Of a stretch of DNA of 64,000 bases, positions 53,767 to 64,000 are shown piece by piece. Source of the stretch: Nectonema munidae (Eukaryota > Nematomorpha > Nectonematoida > Nectonematidae); the NCBI GenBank assembly GCA_030549495.1, contig JAUIRK010000751.1, forward strand, positions 62,001 to 126,000. The letters are read 5' to 3'. The notes under the pieces were generated by a model. The model ran no database searches. It saw only the letters and a list, made by a program, of their open reading frames with translations, and was not told the origin of the DNA. The position numbers and the translations under genes are program-made. Numbering within the stretch: position 1 is the first letter of the stretch; every line of letters starts with the position of its first letter.

Positions 53767-54344
53767 AGTAAACCAGAAATTAATTGTTGGATAAATTTTT
53801 TTTCTTATGAATTTCCGTTTCTATCATATTATCTATGTGAATGTTTCATGAAGTTGCATTTTCCCAATTTTTCGCATAGTTAATAATAATTAATCAATCA
53901 TATTGATAAAGATTTCTTATTTTAGGCTAAAATTTTTCTATGCGCAACATCACACTTCCCTTCCATAAATAATCCTCATATTTTTCAAGATGATGAGGAA
54001 ATTAAGGACATTGTATTATCATTATATGTTGGGTATGACAACTATATGTTGCAAACCTATGTATTTATGTTACCAATTAAGAGCTTTGAGAAGCTTATAT
54101 TATTTCCGGTGTTATGCTATTTATTTAACTTTGATTATCTTTTCTCCATGCAGTAGAATTGGTCTGATTGATGAAAATCAGAAGTTGAACATTATTTTCA
54201 ACATTGTTCTTTGCGTTTTACCACCTATAAAATTTTGCTTGTCTTTGTAAGTGCATTAAATTTTTAAATTAGTCTTTTTTTCGGTAAAAAGTTTTTACGC
54301 TTACAATGCAAAATGTCAAATTTATTTATTCTTTAATGATTCCT
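53767..54344. other. AT-rich stretch, no gene assigned
   Basis: The plus frame 53,990-54,250 (86 codons, Cys/Tyr/Leu-rich) is unrecognised and probably chance. Confidence 0.45.
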
Positions 54345-54625
54345 GGTCAAAACGTACGAAAACAAAACGTCTAAAAACTAAAACATTTGAAGAAAAACGT
54401 CAAAAGGCAATAGATCCTATGTCCAAAATATTTTGAAATCTAAACGACCTAAGAGTTCTAAACAATTCAGTTTAAGCTTTTTGGTTTTAGAACTCTTTAA
54501 TTCTAAGATGTTTAGATTTTAAGACATTTTGGATTTCACACGCTTTCTTTTCGGACGTTTTGGTTTTGGAAGTTTTGGTTTTAGGACGTTTTCGTCTCGG
54601 ACATTTTGGTTTTCGACGTTGTGAC
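54345..54625. repeat. Imperfect inverted repeat built of AAAACGTC motifs
   Basis: The left half has AAAACGT(A/C)(C/T) motifs (GTACGAAAACAAAACGTC); the right half has the complement (GGACGTTTTGGTTTTGG repeated with variation). It reads as one long degenerate hairpin of short repeats, MITE-like. Confidence 0.6.
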
Positions 54626-55467
54626 TATGAACCTTTTTAAATATTTTTAGCATTCTTTTAGACATATTGTGACACTAAGACATTTAGTAGAACTGTTTTT
54701 TCGGTATATCGAAATGATTAAAAAAAAATGTTACTTTTATGACTACAATTTTCAAAAAAAAATTTTTTTTTAAGGTTTGAAATAGGAAAATTATATTAAA
54801 TTTAATTTTATGTAATAAAGCAATAATTTAAAATTTAAAGGAAAAGTATTAAGTAGAATTTTTTGATGTGTATTTTTTGTCAGATCTATTAAGAAAATTT
54901 TTTTTAATCTACTTATAATTTAATTTTTTTTCGTTAATTCAGTGTCTCATTTTGCCTTACTGAACAATAGTAACCATATGCAAGTTTCTATGAAAGTTGA
55001 ATATAAAAAATTTTAATTTGTGTTTATAGCAACCTTTGAAGTCAATGTTAAAAAAATTCTAATTTAGTCTTTTTATATGCACATGTGACACATTTACTAT
55101 AATGAAGTATATTAAATTACTAAATCTATTTTAAATCTTTCAGTTATTCGACACAGTAACTTAAGAAAAATAACATCCTTGCTTGAATTTTTTCTATTTG
55201 AAGGGCATGCTTGTCATAATTTTATTAAATCAAATTAAAAATAGTTAAATGTAAAAAAGTGAAATTAATGAAAAAAATCATTATAAAAAATAGTTGTCAA
55301 CATAAATAATCAATTGATATTTAATTTAAAACCTAAAAAAATTTTTTGTTGCAATTTTGTTTATAATGTTCAACTTAATACCAATTTTTTACAAAATTAA
55401 CCTTTTATAAAAGTACTTTTATTACCTTTTTTAGAACTATATTTGATTTTATCTTTGTGGCTGATAA
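54626..55467. other. AT-rich stretch, no gene seen
   Basis: No left terminus for the following hAT transposon could be found here. Confidence 0.5.
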
Positions 55468-57250
55468 ATGAATGAGCCAGGATCATCTTTTAAAAAAAGA
55501 AAAACTTACCATTATCATAATGAGTGGGAAGAGAACTACTTTTTTGTAATGAACAATAACAAGTGTTTATGTTTAATTTGTAAGGGAATAGTTGCATTGC
55601 CTAAAAAAGCGAACGTGGAGAGACATAAGAAAATCAAAAGTTAAACAACTCAAAGCAGAATTGCTTGAGCAACAAAATAGCTTTTTTAAATACAACACAA
55701 GCTCAAAATCTGCTACAATCGCTTCATTCAAAATTACTCAAACATTAATTAAACATAACAAATCTTTTAGCGATGGAGAAATAGTAAAAGAAGCTTTCAT
55801 CAAAGCGGGAGATGTTTTATTTGAAAACTTCAAAAATAAGTCCGAAATTATGACATGTATAAATAACTTGTCATTGTCACGAAATACTATTATGCGAAGA
55901 ACAAAGGATATCAGTCAAGATCTTGAGCAAGCTCTACAAATTAATGTTGATAAGTGCGTTGTTCTCTCATTACAGTTTGACGAGTCGACTGACTATATTG
56001 GCACTGCTCAACTCTGTGTTTTCATCAGAATGGTTTTTGTTGACATGTCAGCCGTAGAAGAGTTGTTAACAATAATTCCGATGAATGAACGCACTAGAGG
56101 TGAAGATATTTTCAACTCATTCAAAGAATTTATATCACTTACAAATTTTCCAATTTCCAAACTGGTTTCAATTACAACAGATGGTGCCCCTGCAATGACT
56201 GGTTGCAATAATGGCTTTATTTCTCGTTGTAAGCGCGATGAAAAGTTTCCCAGATTTATTGATTATCATTGCATCATACATAATCAAGTCCTATGCTCAA
56301 AAGTTTTAAACTTTGATCATGTCATGGACATAGCGTTCAAAACTGTCAACTACATCAGGTCAAAGAGTTTATCGCGTCGAGAGTTTTGTGCTTTGCTAAA
56401 AGAGTGTGGAGAAGAACACAATGAATTGCTTTTACACACAGATGTTAGATGGCTAAGCCGTGCTAAGTTTTTGACTCGTTTCAGAGAACTATTAACAAAA
56501 GTTTGCATTTTTCTTGAAACTAAAAAAATTCAATATGTTCAATTGAGTGATTCAGAATGGCGCTGCGATCTAGCTTTTTTTTTGCGACGTTACTGAGAAG
56601 ATAAGCCTACTAAATACCCAATTACAAGGCAAAGATAAATCAATAATTGAAATGGTTAGTCATGTAAATTCATTTAAAGAAAAGTTGAATATACAACTTA
56701 AACAAATGGAACGTGGCGACTTAAAACATTTTCCGAATTTAGAAGACGAAAGAGGTGCTGAAAAAAGATTAAATGTGGATAGATATGTAGCTAGTCTAAG
56801 AACTCTCATGAATGAATTTGAAAAAAGATTCGAAAGTTTTAATAATATTGAAAGTATCACCACTTTTCTACTAAACCCCTTCAAGGACGACGTGAGTATT
56901 GAATTTTTAGCTAAAAAAATTGGCGTCTTTCTACAAATTGGCAATTTGGCTGAATTAGAAGAAGAACTTATAAATATAAAATGTGACTTAAGTCTTAAAT
57001 CAATGCATGGGTCGAAAGATTTTATAAAATATATTTTTAAAGATAAATACAAAAAATTCGTTTTTCGGATCCACATATTTGTGTGAATCTGCTTTTTCTT
57101 CGATGAATAGTATAAAAACAAAACATAGATCTCAATTAACTAACGAACATTTGCAGGCATGTTTAAGAATCGCCCTGACAAATTTCGATCCAAATTTTGA
57201 AAAACTAGCACAAAATATGCAGTGCCAGGTTTCATCTTCAAAAAAAAATT
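55468..57250 (+). pseudogene. Near-complete hAT transposase (BED finger, DDE core, dimerisation domain)
   Basis: The start ATG at 55,468 gives MNEPGSSFKKRKTYHYHNEW and a BED finger with KCLCLICKG and VERHKK. After a frame change near an A6 run (about 55,606), 55,592-56,596 reads KVKQLKAELLEQQNSFFKY, the catalytic SLQFDESTDYIGTAQLCVF, the second Asp in ITTDGAPAMTGCNNGF, CIIHNQVLC, and HTDVRWLSRAKFLTRFREL. A change at a T9 run (about 56,577) leads to FCDVTEKISLLNTQLQGKD and EMVSHVNSFKEKLNIQL. A third change near 57,060 leads to FGSTYLCESAFSSMNSIKTK and HRSQLTNEHLQACLRIAL, then stop at 57,250. This is a GTF2IRD2/ZBED5-like hAT transposase of about 590 codons. Only three breaks, at least two at homopolymers, make it the youngest transposase here; sequence error is possible. 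Confidence 0.88.
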
Positions 57251-57439
57251 AGTTTTTATAATTTTTAAGTTGTATATTTTGAAGTTAATAAAAAATTTTT
57301 TTACTTATATAAAACAACAAAAGTTACATTTGTTTTAAGAATATTAATTATTTTTTATACTTACAAGGTAGACCGCCAAAAATTTCTACAAAAAAAGTAG
57401 CCCTTATATAAAAAAAGTTTGGCCACCCCTGGTATACAC
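57251..57439 (+). mobile_element. Right end of the hAT transposon
   Basis: Past the transposase stop, the terminus at 57,431 read inward is CAGGGGTGGCCAAACTTTTT, a standard hAT end. The next 8 bases, gtatacac (57,432-57,439), would be the target copy. It lies inside a MULE-like element whose sequence continues rightward; no matching left copy was found, so the 5' side is truncated or rearranged. Confidence 0.78.
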
Positions 57440-57586
57440 TATAGTTACATGTGTTTTAAATATCCTTATCTTGTGTCTTTATATCACATGCTGACTTGCT
57501 TGATGAATGATGTGTTTATTTTGCTGCAAAGCGTTATGATGAGCAAAATGGCCCTAATGTCTTTTTGCCCCTAATGTCCGGCAACC
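57432..57586 (-). mobile_element. Terminal 155 bp of a MULE-like element
   Basis: Reverse complement of 30,484-30,640, differing by only a few bases, including the full terminus GGTTGCCGGACATTAGGGGC. The other part is missing on the hAT side. The homology shows that the hAT landed in this element. Confidence 0.88.
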
Positions 57587-60500
57587 CTTTTGAACATGTT
57601 TAGAATATATTGCAAAAAGAAATTAAAACAAAAAAGCAATATTCACTTTGAAAAAAATTGAGATATCAAGTAGGATTAAAGATATTTGAAAATGTCATAT
57701 TTCATTAAATTCTAAAATAACTGTTAGAATCCTTGATACCAAGGGCGCAACCAAAGGCGCCAGTTACCCCCGTCAGATAAGCTTGTTATCAATTTTTAGT
57801 TAAATTTCTAATAAAAAAATCAAATTTTTAACATCTATTTTGAAACACAGTGATTTATTAAAATATTTATTTTCAGAGTTGAATTAAGGTCTATTATTGA
57901 TAGCAAAAAATCGTTGACTTTTTGCCCGCTCCTTCAAAAATTTCTGTTTGCTTCCCTGTTCGTTACTATGTCTTCTATAAACATATTTTTAGATTTCTGT
58001 ATATTAACGTCTAGGTATCGGGACATTTCGCCCAACAAAAATTTTACAAAACGGGAATTTGGAGAACGGATATTTAAACGATAATGTGAATACAATTTGG
58101 CATTTTTTCAGACTTTTGAAACCAATAAAATATTCTTCTAATGTTGAAGCACTAAAACTAAATAAAATAGAGTTAAAGGGATGCTCACACAAACACATTC
58201 AATAAAAAATTTATTTTTATATTTCCAAATAAATTGATAAACAAAGAATTTAATAAGCTAAAGTAAAACCTATCTTTTAAGTATTTAAGTATTGTGAGCA
58301 ATTGCTCTTAGAAAGTCTATTTTTTAAAAACTCGATAGCAAATTTGTCATGTAGCTTCTAGTAGATGAAGTTATTCATCACATAACAAAAAATATGCTGC
58401 AGATTTCTAATCAGTCATGTCATATCATAACACATTTGGCGATGTAACTTCGAGTAGATAAGTTTATAATTTGTGTATAGAAGTTAAGAATAGAAAAAGC
58501 GTTGCAAACTTGGATTTGTATAGAGCAAAAGCTTGAAAACTTACTGGAAGTAGCGCAACGTCTAAAAATGGTCATTTTCAAGGGAAATGTCCCTTAAGCC
58601 AAATTTCGGGTCAGGAACGTCTACACATTCTATAACTTCTGGTGGCGACACTGGTCGTCATTGACCAACGAAATAAAAAATGGTATCTTTAGGTTATACG
58701 GGAATTCATTCAAAATGAAAAGCCTACGATAAAAATTAACTGTCTCATCTATTCAATAATTGTTTAAATAAAAAGTGAACTAAATCTAGCACTTTTAGTA
58801 ATTTTATGTGAGCAGTTTCAGAAGTAAAAGAAACTGTTTGGATTAGGATTAAAGCAAATAAAAAGAAATTAGTTGTATGCCTTGATTCGAAAAAACGATG
58901 CTTAGGTAAAAACTTTTATAATGGTCACCACTTTTTAAAATTAAATATCTTACTTCTCGTTTGGATAAAGTTTGCTTCATTTCTGATATAAAAAATTTAT
59001 ATTGAATCACAACCACGCGTTTTACTTGAAAATCATAATCAGGTATCAAAATACAAATTCGCTATACAACAATGCCCACCAGCTGTCGGCGTTAAGAAGT
59101 TACTCAAAAAGATAAGTAATGATTTATAATGTTAAAAATGTCATCTCAGCCTTCCTTGAATTTTGAAAAGATAAAAAAAAAGTTGCCTTTTTCCAATGTC
59201 GTCTCACTTTCCTTAACTTTCAGTCGTCACACAAATGTAAATAAAAACTAGAATATTTTGGAATGAAAAAATCACAGTGGTCCAAAGAGAGTACTTCTTA
59301 GGAAAAGTGTATAATAAATCTAACAGATGTTATTTTTTTCACGTTTAATCACCTTTTCAAAAAGTATATTTTATTGATTTGGGAATCAAAAGACTTTTAT
59401 ATATTTGAAAAGCTTAGAAACTCGACTAAAGTTTTACTGAGTCAAAAAATCCACTTTTGAGTGACCAGAAAACAAAATGATATCAAATCATTTACATTTG
59501 ATTATTTTTATTAAAAGAGCTCTAGGTCAAACCTTTGGAAAGTCTTAAAAAATTTCGGTAATATGATGTAATTGATAATTATGTTAGCTACAATGAAAAA
59601 TGTATAAATTATTAAGCATATCTTATTTTGAGCTATAAACATATTTTCATTTTTTTTCAAAAGTTTTTTAAGGAATGCAATAATTTAAAAAATATTTTAT
59701 ATAAATTTCGGAGTAGTAGATTTCAACAAAGTAGGAAAATTGGCGCTTGCGGGTGAAAATGAAAAGAAAACAGTTCGTGCATAAAGAAGTCAAGCAGGTT
59801 CTCTAAGATGTTCGTGCATCTATCAACCTTTTGAATTACATATTTATTATGCTTATCAGAGATTCGCAAAAATCGGGCACTAAAATCCTAATTAACGGAG
59901 TGAAAATAAAATTTTGTTCGGGTTAGGTTAGGATAAGCCAAAATAATTTTTTTCGAGCCGGTTTAATATGAGAGAAAAGGTATATTGCAGCTCTCTGTTG
60001 CCTAAAGTGCTCTTTTACATGTCGTTATTATTATTTTTTGCATTTTCCTTCTATATCCAAGCATAGCTTTCTGTATAGTTAGCTTGAGTAAGAATTTATG
60101 AAATAATATTTTTGAATAACATACTGCTATAACCAAAAATGTTCTTAACTAGGACATCAAACATGTATACAAACAAGATATGTAAAACAATCTAACTCAC
60201 ATTTATTAAAAAAAATGGTAAATTCTTTTAGTTATAAAAATAATGTTAGGTTTGAGTCAGATGGCAATCACACATTTCCTATAAGACGAATAAACAAAAA
60301 GAAAAAACTAAATGCAGAAGTGATGTCAAAAATATAAAAAATAAATGATTTTTCTAGGGAGAGTTGAGTATTGTAGAAAAGGCGCTTATAAATGCAACGA
60401 ATATCAGGAGTAGAAAAGCATCAGGCATGGATGTAGTATGGTGGATCTCTAGGAGCTGTCAAGGGCAGAGGATAGACGGGAAAGTTGGAGAAGTCGCTAC

Positions 60501-62520
60501 TTGCAGGAGGCAGGGATACACTGAGTTCGGGCATGAAGTGCGAACCACAGCGATAATTGTTCCGAGACTTTCTAAAGTGCGAGTAAAATTGTTAAAGGAC
60601 TGGCAAAATACGAGTAGCTTAAAAGTTACTTCGCTAAAGGAATGTTATCTGCAGCTAGGTATGGATCTGATTCGCTGTTCAAAATGTGAAACAAAATTAA
60701 AATAAAGTAGAATGAAAAGAAGAAATATATTCTTCAATATAAGATAGGGAATTGGACCCAGGAAGACTTGATCAAGACCTTACGCTTCCATGACTACGCC
60801 AGCTGCTTTATATTTAAAAAGGATCCATTTTACATAAAACGTATCCATTTTTGATGGAAATCTTTATCAAGACTTTAAGAACGAAGTCCTTCGCATAAAT
60901 TAGGAGATAAATAAAATTATTTGACAAGATATATCTTCCTATGTGAAAATGTTAAAGAATAAAAGCCTACAGAAAAAATAAACGTGGAGTTGAACGGTTC
61001 GTTTGGGTAAATTATTATTCAGGATAAAATTGTGGTACTGTATATACTCTCATAGGATGCTACATTTGAAGGCATAATTTATAACTTAATTTTATGGCAT
61101 ATAAATTTTGCTGTTTAAATTTTTTAAAACTATTATTTTTATTTTTGTACAAAGTGTAGAGATAGGAAGTATAAGAAAGCAAATGTATTTTCTATTTAAT
61201 GCATCAATTTATCACCTCAGTCGCTTTCAAATCCAATTTCATGATTGAATACTTTTTCAAAAAAATTTCTATCTTTCCCCCAATGCACAAATTCGCATGA
61301 TACAAAAGATGCATGGTAAAATCGTATTTTCGTGAAAAATTTAAGAGTCGCAAAATACGCGAGATCGTATGGTACTCGAAAACATAAGGTAATTAAGTTT
61401 TTGGCAACTGAATAGAAATACAGAAATTTTGAAATATTTTTATACCTTCTCACTTATATATATATATATATATGATAACATTTGCAATACTTTATTTATA
61501 AATAAGTGCCAACATTTAGCATACTTACAAAGAAGAATCACGGAGGCTTATCCGCAGAACGATTAAAAATTAGCTTACAATAAAAAAATTGCCTTAATAG
61601 AAGGTGGTCGGAGTAGGGCTTTTTATGGCAGGCAAAATATTTTATCATTTTTATGTACTTTTAGATGAAACAAAATGAAGATAGTCATTTTTAAATCTTT
61701 ACACAAAACATAGAAATTAACGTCATCTATAATCTTCTTAGGCGATTAATTCTTTGGAGAAATTACGATTATGTTAATGGAAACACAAAAATAGGTCGTA
61801 AAAATTATTAATATTTTACTTCTAAAAATATCCAGTTATTTAGACGTATACGGCATCTTTCACCTAATACAAATTATGTAAAAAAAAATTGAGTTTTTTG
61901 CAACTATAATAATAAAAATCAAAACCGCACGGAATATACTATGGTTATTTGGATTTTATAATAATTGTTAGCAATTTCAACCAGTTCAATCTTATCAAGT
62001 ACCTTTTTTTACATCTGATGTAAACCAATATAGATTAGTAAATTGTAAATTTGATTAGTACGTTTTCTACTATAAAATCATGCTGTTGCAAGTCCTATTT
62101 TATACTTGGACTTGATAATCGCCTACCTCAAAATTAGTTATGATAAAAGTTTTTTATACAAAAAAGTAGTGGTGGTGTGGACAGATCTTGGTTATTCATT
62201 TGCTGGATCAACTACCTCGCAACATATATAAAGAAAATAGTTAGATGATACTCTCTTCGTATCATATGGTAATGCAGTGTGCATGAATCACGAAAGAATA
62301 AAGGGACCAAGAAACTGCCTTTTCGTAATATTGGCTTCAAGGACAAAACTGTTTTGATTATAAATGCAAGTATAAAGTATTCATATTGTGTTTGATAAAG
62401 ATACGCCAAAGTAGGGACATGGAACGTTGGCAAGAACAAACAGCGAACGTTTTTTTTATTGATTTATTACACGACATTGTGTAACGATATTCATTTCAAT
62501 CATTCTTTTTCCCAATCTTT
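57587..62520. other. Long AT-rich stretch, no gene assigned
   Basis: The frame 60,364-60,705 (113 codons) has unusual GC-rich text, ATNIRSRKASGMDVVWW, faintly like a LINE RT entry motif but unconvincing. GGGCGCAACC near 57,740 and TTCCCTG near 57,953 may be weak element ends. Nothing else recognised. Confidence 0.45.
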
Positions 62521-62536
62521 GTTCCCTTATACGATG

Positions 62537-62752
62537 AGCTCTTCAAGATTGGATACAAGTAGTCTTGAAGGAGAAACTACCAGTGAAAAAGATCAAGAAA
62601 TAGAAGAGGGAGAAAGAAACTCACTGAGAGCACCCGATGGAACAGAGTTTTCTGGGGACCAAAATAAGTTCAATGAAAAAGAACCAATATCATTTCTTCT
62701 ACACCAGATGAACCACATTTATGTATGCACCAAAGGAAGAATGGAGAGGTAA
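62537..62752 (+). CDS. Candidate first exon, unknown protein
   Basis: An internal ATG at 62,534-62,536 starts MSSSRLDTSSLEGETTSEKD, followed by a Glu-rich acidic stretch and NEKEPISFLLHQMNHIYVCT, KGRMER. The frame meets a good donor, GAGAG|GTAAAAT, at about 62,750. The protein is hydrophilic and acidic with balanced codon use, unlike the Lys/Asn/Phe/Ile-rich chance frames nearby. An upstream ATG at 62,459 would add 25 less likely residues. I do not recognise a family, and no matching second exon was found before the window ends. Could be the N-terminal exon of a host gene running right, or chance. Confidence 0.42.
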   Translation, partial: SSSRLDTSSLEGETTSEKDQEIEEGERNSLRAPDGTEFSGDQNKFNEKEPISFLLHQMNHIYVCTKGRMER

Positions 62753-64000
62753 AATTTTACCTAGTAAATTGGCACCCGTAAGATGCATTCAATTTTTTTT
62801 TTAAAAATTGCCATACGCATTGGTCACCAACTAACTGTGTAACTTGATGACCAGCTTGTCAAGTATAGAGGGAGATCACTTATCAAGATGTATGACGCCT
62901 CTACGCCAGGTAGGTAGGGAATGAAAGAATACCATTGCGTTGACTCAAACGTTTTTATGTTTTTCTAGTGAAGTAATCAGAGTGGCCTATTGGACAGGGA
63001 ATATTAAATATGTTGATATTGTCAAGAGATTGCTTTTTTTCTTGTTTACCCTCTGGCTCTGGTATTTATGTAGATCGGTTTTTATGTCTCATGAATTGTA
63101 TGAGTGGGATAAAAATAAAAACGATACGATTTATGGTACGATTAGAAGAAATAGAAGATTCCTGCCTCATATTATACGGCATGCACTTTTAAAAGGTTTG
63201 GGATTGACTGAATGTGAGAGTAAATTTATATTTACACAAAGTTTCTTCTTAATAAAATAAACTTTCATTCCACAGAAACATTCCAAAAAAAATAAGCCTG
63301 TTTGTGTTGTCTAGTCAACATCTTTCAAGAATTGATAAGTTAGGGCTAAAAAAACCCTCAAAAATCCTATACTATAATAAATATGAGACATGAGTGGATG
63401 TTTTCAACAGGATGGTTAAAAATATTTGTTTTTATAAAGCATCGAAACGATTGCCAGTTCCTACTTTCACAAACTTCCTCGACATTGTTGCTCTAATATT
63501 AACCGGGCGATGATTATGAGGGCAAGCGATTCAAGTGCGTATCCTCTAGTTCGAAAAGGAGGAAGAAAATGTTTTAAAGACACCTAGCTTACTTTATGAA
63601 GGAAGAAATAATCTTGCTTGGCAAAGGGCAATATATTTACTTTATTCGCTCAATCAAAAACATGCTTTTTCAGCTAAAAAAGTTGTGAATAGTAGTCAAA
63701 AAGATAACGTGCACTTACTTAAACATGATTTTGAATTATTTAGATGCATACAAATCGCCTATTGATTGCCCTGTTCATCTGTGTTGCATTCTATAGTTAT
63801 ACAGATACTGGATATCACAGCAAAATTTTTTCTTTGTCCATAGTTTATACCTAGATTTATATTATCGAATATAGCGAAAACTTTTGAATTCCATTTCTAA
63901 GTCAATCATATTACAATCGATTTTGCAATATTTTTAAACGATCAAACTGGAACTGTTCTTGGTAAAAATCAAGAACAAATTTTTTATTCCTAACAAAAAT
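62753..64000. other. Unassigned right end of the window
   Basis: The frame 62,940-63,260 contains an aromatic, hydrophobic segment (LLFFLFTLWLWYLCRSVF) but I cannot assign it. If the exon at 62.5 kb is real, this would be its first intron or next exon. No element ends recognised. Confidence 0.4.

Noticed and set aside
57740-57959. Small hAT MITE
   Set aside because: Ends CAAGGGCGCAACC and (inward) CAGGGAAGCAAAC are only loosely alike and the flanking octamers match about 5 of 8.
60364-60705. LINE reverse transcriptase or host exon
   Set aside because: The KASGMDVVW string only faintly resembles an RT motif and nothing before or after supports it.

Overview
This is an AT-rich animal chromosome segment, almost entirely non-coding and dense in transposon fossils. 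The organism is probably an arthropod; a crustacean such as a copepod is possible, but I cannot fix the species from the sequence. One host gene exon is recognisable: the first coding exon of a G protein-coupled receptor kinase of the GRK2/Gprk1 type, minus strand, 17,662-17,765, with a clean GT donor. If that gene is live, everything below 17,661 is likely its first coding intron. A second weaker candidate is a first exon at 62,537-62,752 (plus strand), ending in a GT donor, of unknown family.

The rest is layered mobile DNA, dominated by hAT superfamily DNA transposons of at least five lineages. These lie at 129-1080, 1.2-3.0 kb, 5.4-6.3 kb, 7,287-9,519, 19.87-21.2 kb, 24.72-24.87 kb and 55.47-57.43 kb. 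Several short non-autonomous hAT elements have CAG...CTG ends and 8-bp target duplications (11,623; 23,245; 30,136; 33,049; 50,790). A jockey/CR1-like LINE (minus, 22.8-25.9 kb) is split by the 23,245-25,091 element, which itself carries a decayed piece of a multi-copy arthropod gene family. An RTE-like LINE tail ends at 35.9 kb. tRNA-derived SINE copies lie near 13.7, 32.5, 35.1 and 36.9 kb. A TTAA-flanked MITE family has single copies at 11.3 and 47.6 kb and a nested four-copy cluster at 37.7-38.2 kb. A MULE-like element with a perfect 9-bp duplication sits inside a hAT element at 30.5-31.3 kb, and one end of a sister copy adjoins the hAT transposase at 57.43 kb.

Three structures stand out. 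First, 41,181-46,307 is a 5.1-kb, nearly perfect (ATC)n microsatellite of about 1,700 units; the two 1.7-thousand-residue open frames on its minus strand (poly-Met and poly-Asp) are artefacts. Second, 21,226-29,364 is bounded by two 1.3-1.7 kb inverted arms, each with a unique outer segment and about six copies of a ~149-bp tandem repeat: a fold-back-like architecture around the LINE. Third, the TTAA MITE has a TTAA inside its own terminal repeat and has inserted into itself there.

Between these the sequence is long AT-rich stretches in which I see no gene. Nothing looks like an operon, CRISPR array or bacterial transfer.
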